NCBI GenBank assembly: GCA_002506745.1
Contig: DAYE01000089.1
Coordinates: forward strand, 2,281-29,275
DNA length: 26,995 bases
Direction: 5' to 3'
Origin: Euryarchaeota archaeon UBA33
GTDB lineage: Archaea > Thermoplasmatota > E2 > DHVEG-1
Shown here one piece after another: positions 22,936-26,995 of this stretch; the first letter of the stretch is position 1, and each line of letters begins with the position of its first letter. The notes beneath the pieces are model-generated. The model saw nothing but the letters and a program-made list of their open reading frames with translations, was not told the origin of the DNA and made no database searches. The position numbers were made by a program, and so were the translations under genes.

Positions 22936-24054
22936 TCACAGTTCAGGGATTGGTGTACGTTCTACCTCAAGTCGGTCCGCGGTTGGATATTCTTCGATAA
23001 TGAAACAGCGGTACCCTTGTTTGGTGAGTTGTGGTCCGATTTTTTCCAGCATCCATGCAGCAATCTCAATTCGTTCTTTTTCGTAATCTAGATGCAAAAG
23101 ACGTGAGGGAATCTTATTGGTTTTTTGTAACAAGGAGAGAAGTGATTCTAATGATCGATCCGAAGGATAAATGACACCTTTGATGAGTGTTCCTTCTTTG
23201 GTGATCACGTCGTAGGGTGTTGCGATGTGTTTCGCTCTGCGTATGATACGATTCTTCAGTTGAACCCCGTCTTTGAATGACACGGAGCAGTAATGAACTC
23301 CGATTTTAAGGTTTTCTTTTTGTGACATTTTAATGATTTTACCTGCAGTCTCTTGGCTTCCTTTCACAGCAGCTGAAATCGTATTTTTCACACGGTATCC
23401 TCGACTGAGGAAGTCATTGCAGTTTCGCTCTGAGAATTCAAGTTCGTTGAGGTTGACCCATCGCAGGCCTTGTTGATCTGCCCATGAAATCAGTGAAAAG
23501 ATTTCTTTGTCTTTTTTTGGCAGCACAGGGATTTCTATGCCGACATCCGCGGATGATTCCATCATATGTTCTATCGTTTTTTTTATGGGACTTGTATCCA
23601 TGTTTAACCAGGTGTGTGGCAAGGGATGAAATCTGATCTCATCAAGACCAGCAGCCACAAGATCTGAAAGATAATCCGCGTTCTTCAGTGCAGAGGTATA
23701 CAGATGGATGTGGAATGATTCTCCAAATGTTTTTTTTAATAAGGTGATATATGTTTTTACTCGTTGCCAGACCACAAGAGGATCTCCACCAGTGATCCCG
23801 GCACCAGAGGCTTCGATGTACTCAGCCTCACGAACCAGTTTTTCTGTATCACGTTCATTATCTAACTCCCATTCGTCAGCAAATATCCTATCGGTCCCGC
23901 CTTTTTTAAAACTGAGGGGACAGTAGAAGCATTTCGTCGAGCATACCCCGGTGACGAGAACCACCATTTTCTCTCCTTTCGCGCACATGCGACAGGCTGG
24001 TGAGAGAGGAGCGACATAGGTACTGTCATGGAGCCAGGGTGTGATTTTTTTCAT
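22936..24054 (-). CDS. Archaeal radical SAM protein (COG2108-like)
   Basis: A cytoplasmic radical SAM enzyme of unknown substrate, resembling the archaeal group annotated as PflA-like uncharacterised radical SAM proteins. The [4Fe-4S]/SAM motif is CSTKCFYC with cysteines 38, 42 and 45. An additional pair, C21 and C24 (ACRMCAKG), precedes it. The glycine-rich SAM contact is [10 protein letters not shown], and [33 protein letters not shown] is typical of the fold's second half. The C-terminal 100 residues (from about residue 270) form a separate domain without a recognised family. The length of 372 is normal for the group. A TATA box at 24081-24090 lies about 31 nt before the ATG, suggesting leaderless mRNA. 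It lies 88 bp upstream of the ribosomal operon on the same strand. Confidence 0.85.
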   Translation of the reverse strand: MKKITPWLHDSTYVAPLSPACRMCAKGEKMVVLVTGVCSTKCFYCPLSFKKGGTDRIFADEWELDNERDTEKLVREAEYIEASGAGITGGDPLVVWQRVKTYITLLKKTFGESFHIHLYTSALKNADYLSDLVAAGLDEIRFHPLPHTWLNMDTSPIKKTIEHMMESSADVGIEIPVLPKKDKEIFSLISWADQQGLRWVNLNELEFSERNCNDFLSRGYRVKNTISAAVKGSQETAGKIIKMSQKENLKIGVHYCSVSFKDGVQLKNRIIRRAKHIATPYDVITKEGTLIKGVIYPSDRSLESLLSLLQKTNKIPSRLLHLDYEKERIEIAAWMLEKIGPQLTKQGYRCFIIEEYPTADRLEVERTPIPEL

Positions 24055-24080
24055 GGTCTTATTCCACTATGTTTCAGAGG

Positions 24081-24090
24081 TATTAAAAGA
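24081..24090 (-). promoter_or_regulatory. TATA box of the radical SAM gene
   Basis: The minus strand reads TCTTTTAATA, centred about 31 nt before the ATG at 24054, with no Shine-Dalgarno. Consistent with a leaderless transcript. Confidence 0.45.
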
Positions 24091-24113
24091 TGCATGATGG
24101 AAAACAGTAGGAT

Positions 24114-24944
24114 TTATCGAAGAGGGGAGAGGGTCTTTTCTTGTTCTAAGAGCTTCTTTTTTGCCATTGCTGCATAGGTCTTATCGATTTCAAAACCGAT
24201 ATAATCCACTTTTAGTTTTTGGCAGGCTAGCGCAGTTGACCCAGTTCCCATGAACGGGTCAAGCACCAGCATGTTCTGTCTGATTCCATGAAGTCGAATA
24301 CACATCTCCGGGAGTTTCACAGGAAAAACCGTGGGGTGAGATCGTGCTGTTTGAATCGTCTCATAGGGGATGAACCAGGTGTTGCCTCTCCCTCGCAGAT
24401 CCTGTGATGCTTTTTTCCACCGGCCGATATTTGTTTTATCCTGGTATTTCACCCCAATGGCAAGCTGGTCGATCGGAACAGTTCCTGTTTTTGTGAAATG
24501 GAAGATGTACTCATGGCAGTTGCTGAGATACCGTGTGCTGTTGACGGGCTGGTAATGTCCCACAGCGATGTCATCGGTGATTGCCGCATAGCTTCCGACG
24601 TCTTCTTTGGGAATCGCGATGGATTTAATCCAATGAATCGTGTTCTGGAGCGTATAGTGGGTATGGAATCGGTTCGCGAGGTCCAATGCGATCCAGGGAT
24701 CCGTTGGTTTTCCCCCCATGTTAAGGAAAAACGATCCTTGGTCTTTTAGCTTTGACAAGCATTTTTTTGCAATCGTCTCCATCCAATCCAGATATTCGTC
24801 TCGTGGTCGGACATCGTTATACGACCGATATGGTTTTCCGATGTTGTAAGGTGGTGAGGTAACGATGACATCGACGGATGCGTCGTGAAGTTTGTCTAAC
24901 CCCTGAAGACAATCCATACAATAGATTTTGTTCATTTCTATCAT
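24114..24944 (-). CDS. Solitary DNA methyltransferase, beta-class (probable N4-cytosine or N6-adenine)
   Basis: A site-specific SAM-dependent DNA methyltransferase of 276 residues. Motif order is that of the beta class: the catalytic motif [11 protein letters not shown] (29-37) comes before the SAM-binding motif [10 protein letters not shown] (229-237), with [18 protein letters not shown] just before it and [18 protein letters not shown] after. Ser in motif IV (SPPY rather than DPPY) is more typical of N4-cytosine enzymes, but N6-adenine activity cannot be excluded. No restriction endonuclease gene is adjacent; neighbours are radical SAM and glutamine synthetase genes, so it may be an orphan regulatory methylase. 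The ATG at 24944 has an AGGAATC Shine-Dalgarno; an ATG nine bases downstream (24935) is possible. Recognition sequence unknown. Confidence 0.9.
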   Translation of the reverse strand: MIEMNKIYCMDCLQGLDKLHDASVDVIVTSPPYNIGKPYRSYNDVRPRDEYLDWMETIAKKCLSKLKDQGSFFLNMGGKPTDPWIALDLANRFHTHYTLQNTIHWIKSIAIPKEDVGSYAAITDDIAVGHYQPVNSTRYLSNCHEYIFHFTKTGTVPIDQLAIGVKYQDKTNIGRWKKASQDLRGRGNTWFIPYETIQTARSHPTVFPVKLPEMCIRLHGIRQNMLVLDPFMGTGSTALACQKLKVDYIGFEIDKTYAAMAKKKLLEQEKTLSPLR

Positions 24945-24987
24945 CGCTGATTCCTATTAAGACTGTTTCCATGTCTTATTTTCTCTA

Positions 24988-24999
24988 CTTATATATGTA
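24988..24999 (-). promoter_or_regulatory. TATA box of the methyltransferase gene
   Basis: The minus strand reads TACATATATAAG, about 44-55 nt upstream of the ATG at 24944. It leaves a short leader that includes AGGAATC, and is divergent to the glnA promoter. Confidence 0.5.
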
Positions 25000-25015
25000 C
25001 CGATAACCATAAAAA

Positions 25016-25025
25016 ATTTATAATA
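25016..25025 (+). promoter_or_regulatory. TATA box of glnA
   Basis: ATTTATAATA lies 22-31 nt before the ATG at 25047. No Shine-Dalgarno is present, so the glutamine synthetase mRNA is probably leaderless. No clear NrpR-type palindrome was noticed beside it. Confidence 0.6.
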
Positions 25026-25046
25026 CGTACTGTTTGCAATGTTCGC

Positions 25047-26348
25047 ATGAATCAACAACAAATAAAAAAAGAAATTGAAACCCATCATATCAGATGGATC
25101 CAAATTCATTTCACAGACCTTATGGGGGGACTGCGGGTCTTCCATGTCCCAGCAGTTCGTTTTATAAAAGATGATATCCTGAGTAATGGCTCACGGTTCG
25201 ATGGTTCTTCAGTTGGATTCCGGAAGGTTGAACGATCAGACATGATCGCGGTCCCTGATCCAGATACCTTCTTGATTCTTCCACACCTTGAAGGAGAAGC
25301 GCTCATCAGAGCGAACCTTTGTGATGTCGAATATAACCCGTACCGCGCTGGCCCTCGACATATCCTTCAGAGAGCAGTGGATATCACAAAGAATCAAGGG
25401 TACGATAGTATACTCATTTCCCCTGAAGTCGAGTTTTATGCGTTCAACCATAACGAGAGTAAAGTAACTGAAATCAAAGAAAACCAGGGCTACTTTATCG
25501 CACCACCCCTTGATAATGCGAAAGACTATCGGAAAAAACTCTCAGATGCCCTGATGGACTGCGGGTACCAGGTGAAATACCATCATCATGAATCAGGGAA
25601 ATCACAACATGAAATTGAGATATCAGAACTCGATGTAATCCCCGCAGCTGACTTCTGCTGCTTCTTCAAGTACATCGCTCGAGATATCGCAACTTTGTAT
25701 AATTTCGACATCACCTTCATGCCCAAACCATTCTCCAATGAAGCAGGGAGTGGCTTACATGCCCACATCGCTTTGTATAACAAGGGAGAGAACATGTTTG
25801 CCGATGAAAATGATGTGTTTGGGTTGAATCAAACCGCACGGTACTTCATCGGTGGAATTCTGAATCATTCTCGAGGGATTGCTGCGATTGCCAATCCGAC
25901 CCTGAACTCCTACAAACGATTAATCCCGCATTATGAAGCCCCCATCTACCTTGCCTGGGCACCACATAACCGCAGCAGCCTCATTCGTATCCCTTCAAAG
26001 AAGAATGTCGATGTCGAAGTCCGTAACGCAGACCCTGCAGCAAACCCATACTTGTTGTTTGCAGTGTTAACCCATGCAGGTCTTGATGGTATTAAAAAGA
26101 AAATCAACTATGAACCAATCACGAAGAACATCTACAAGATGACAGAACAAGAAATCAAAGAGAACAACATCCAACGTCTGCCGACAAACCTCATGGAAGC
26201 ATTAGATGAATTCAAACAAGATACGGTGCTGATGGATGCGATAGGACGGGATGGCGCTGAGCTCTTTATCGACACCAAAACGCAAGAATGGCATCATTAC
26301 ATGGGAGAAATCACCGACCAGGACTACAAATATTACTTCCATTGTTAA
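25047..26348 (+). CDS. glnA: Type I glutamine synthetase (GS-I alpha-like)
   Basis: ATP-dependent condensation of glutamate and ammonia to glutamine, the main ammonium assimilation step; cytoplasmic dodecamer in the family. At 433 residues it is near the usual GS-I alpha length. Motifs: the RFDGSSVGF latch with Asp52, SPEVEFYAF metal ligands (E127, E129), SQHEIEIS, GSGLHAH with the catalytic-site His238, NPTLNSYKRL, YEAP with the flap Glu297, NRSSLIRIP (R309, R314) and VEVRNADPAANPYLLFA (E324, R326). There is no GS-I beta adenylylation loop. The second half of the active site differs slightly from typical enzymes (IPHYEAP for VPGYEAP), so a gamma-glutamyl amine/amide synthetase of the same family is a less likely alternative. 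It is divergent from the methyltransferase gene and followed after 27 bp by the DUF3795 gene. Confidence 0.92.
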   Translation: MNQQQIKKEIETHHIRWIQIHFTDLMGGLRVFHVPAVRFIKDDILSNGSRFDGSSVGFRKVERSDMIAVPDPDTFLILPHLEGEALIRANLCDVEYNPYRAGPRHILQRAVDITKNQGYDSILISPEVEFYAFNHNESKVTEIKENQGYFIAPPLDNAKDYRKKLSDALMDCGYQVKYHHHESGKSQHEIEISELDVIPAADFCCFFKYIARDIATLYNFDITFMPKPFSNEAGSGLHAHIALYNKGENMFADENDVFGLNQTARYFIGGILNHSRGIAAIANPTLNSYKRLIPHYEAPIYLAWAPHNRSSLIRIPSKKNVDVEVRNADPAANPYLLFAVLTHAGLDGIKKKINYEPITKNIYKMTEQEIKENNIQRLPTNLMEALDEFKQDTVLMDAIGRDGAELFIDTKTQEWHHYMGEITDQDYKYYFHC

Positions 26349-26362
26349 CAACACTCTAATCA

Positions 26363-26370
26363 ATATATTA
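26363..26370 (+). promoter_or_regulatory. TATA-like sequence just before the DUF3795 gene
   Basis: ATATATTA ends only 5 nt before the ATG at 26376. If functional it would start transcription near 26392, downstream of that ATG, and favour the in-frame GTG at 26397. If not, the gene is read through from glnA. Confidence 0.3.
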
Positions 26371-26375
26371 AAAGG

Positions 26376-26861
26376 ATGTACATTGGTGAAAAGACTGTGG
26401 GAGAAGAAAATGATCATCTGATATCCTACTGCGGACTGTATTGTGGTGATTGTTTTGCACATAAAGGAACCATCGCTGATTTAGCAAGAGATTTACGAAA
26501 AGAACTGCGTGAAGCACATTTTGATAAAACCGCTGAATCACTTTCTAACATATCGTTTTTCAAAGAATATAAACAGTATAAGGAATGCTACGATGTGCTT
26601 GGTGCGATGGTTCGATTCCGATGCAACAAGGTCTGTAGGGATGGTGGTGGTCCCCCGTTCTGCAAAATGAGGAAATGCTGCCAAAAGAAAGCAATCAAAG
26701 GATGTTGGGAATGCACAGATTTCGAAACATGCAAAAAACTAGATTTTATAGCTGAATCACATGGAGATGCATCTCGTAATAATCTGAGGAATCTGAAGAA
26801 AAAAGGGCCCAAAGAATTTATCAGCGGAAAAAGGCAGTGGTACACCCCACCAAAAAAATAG
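26376..26861 (+). CDS. DUF3795 cysteine-rich protein
   Basis: A 161-residue cytoplasmic protein of the uncharacterised DUF3795 family, presumed metal-binding. It has the family opening YCGLYCGDCF (C19, C23, C26), a central cysteine cluster (C83, C87, C96, C101, C102) and the family's closing region GCWECTDFETCKKLDF...SHGDASRNNL...KKKG...FISGKRQWY. There are twelve cysteines in all. The start is uncertain. ATG 26376 has AAAGG only 1 nt away and a TATA-like sequence directly before it, while the in-frame GTG at 26397 has GGTGA 8 nt upstream and still leaves the whole conserved domain. The 27-bp gap after glnA allows co-transcription. No function is known. Confidence 0.88.
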   Translation: MYIGEKTVGEENDHLISYCGLYCGDCFAHKGTIADLARDLRKELREAHFDKTAESLSNISFFKEYKQYKECYDVLGAMVRFRCNKVCRDGGGPPFCKMRKCCQKKAIKGCWECTDFETCKKLDFIAESHGDASRNNLRNLKKKGPKEFISGKRQWYTPPKK

Positions 26862-26870
26862 AGAGAAAAA

Positions 26871-26945
26871 TGGGCCCGGAGAGATTTGAACTCTCGACCT
26901 ACCGGTTATCAGCCGGTTGCTCCAACCGATCTAAGCTACGGGCCC
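26871..26945 (-). tRNA. trnI-GAT: tRNA-Ile (anticodon GAT)
   Basis: A full cloverleaf of 75 nt can be drawn on the minus strand. The acceptor stem is GGGCCCG with CGGGCCC plus discriminator A. The D arm is GCTT/GAGC. The anticodon stem is ACCGG/CCGGT around the loop CTGATAA, with GAT at positions 34-36. The T arm is GAGAG/CTCTC with loop TTCAAAT. CCA is not encoded and there is no intron. G/C-rich stems stand out from the surrounding A/T-rich DNA. It lies tail-to-tail with the DUF3795 gene, 9 bp from its stop. Confidence 0.97.
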
Positions 26946-26974
26946 CGGTGTTGAAAAGGGGTAATACGCTCGTT

Positions 26975-26983
26975 CTATAAAAA
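26975..26983 (-). promoter_or_regulatory. TATA box of tRNA-Ile
   Basis: The minus strand reads TTTTTATAG, 30-38 nt upstream of the first tRNA base at 26945. This is the expected spacing for an archaeal tRNA promoter with a very short 5' extension. Confidence 0.55.
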
Positions 26984-26995
26984 CGTAATACTTAC

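Overview
The window is archaeal, most likely from a Thermoplasmatota-like euryarchaeon. The evidence is the L7Ae–S28e–L24e ribosomal cluster, a short archaeal-type triosephosphate isomerase of 224 residues, a DRG-type GTPase with a TGS domain, TATA-box promoters about 25-35 bp upstream of starts (several giving leaderless transcripts), and secreted PKD / NosD-type beta-helix / Ig-like proteins of the kind common in that phylum. The phylum assignment is inference from gene style; no 16S gene is present.

Layout. Positions 1-4640 hold housekeeping genes: the 3' part of a ribulose-phosphate 3-epimerase gene converging on tpiA, a DRG GTPase, carbamate kinase, a divergent protein-L-isoaspartate methyltransferase, and an adenosine-specific kinase-family protein. 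Positions 4846-20501 are a 15.7-kb block of three co-oriented secreted proteins of 354, about 708 and about 4,035 residues. The first two share PKD and C-terminal domains. The giant protein contains two seven-bladed propeller-like units, the second apparently inserted inside an Fn3/Ig-like domain. It continues with 25 cadherin-like/VCBS-like repeats of about 93 residues, one divergent repeat, five 97-residue Fn3-like repeats, a PKD domain and a Ser/Thr-rich tail. It looks like an extracellular adhesin or matrix protein.

Positions 20781-22847 form an apparent operon rpl7ae–rps28e–rpl24e–larA, with a nickel-dependent racemase-family gene directly behind the ribosomal genes. Beyond it are a COG2108-like radical SAM protein, a solitary DNA methyltransferase, a divergent type I glutamine synthetase, a DUF3795 cysteine-rich protein, and tRNA-Ile(GAT) on the minus strand at the right edge.

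No CRISPR array, insertion sequence, integrase or origin was recognised. The most unusual part is the surface-protein block: the nested propeller, the three-repeat super-period in the cadherin-like array, recently homogenised Fn3 repeats that each carry one cysteine, a shared uncharacterised C-terminal domain, and a compact alternating AGGATTT/AAATCCT site in front of the 354-residue protein gene.
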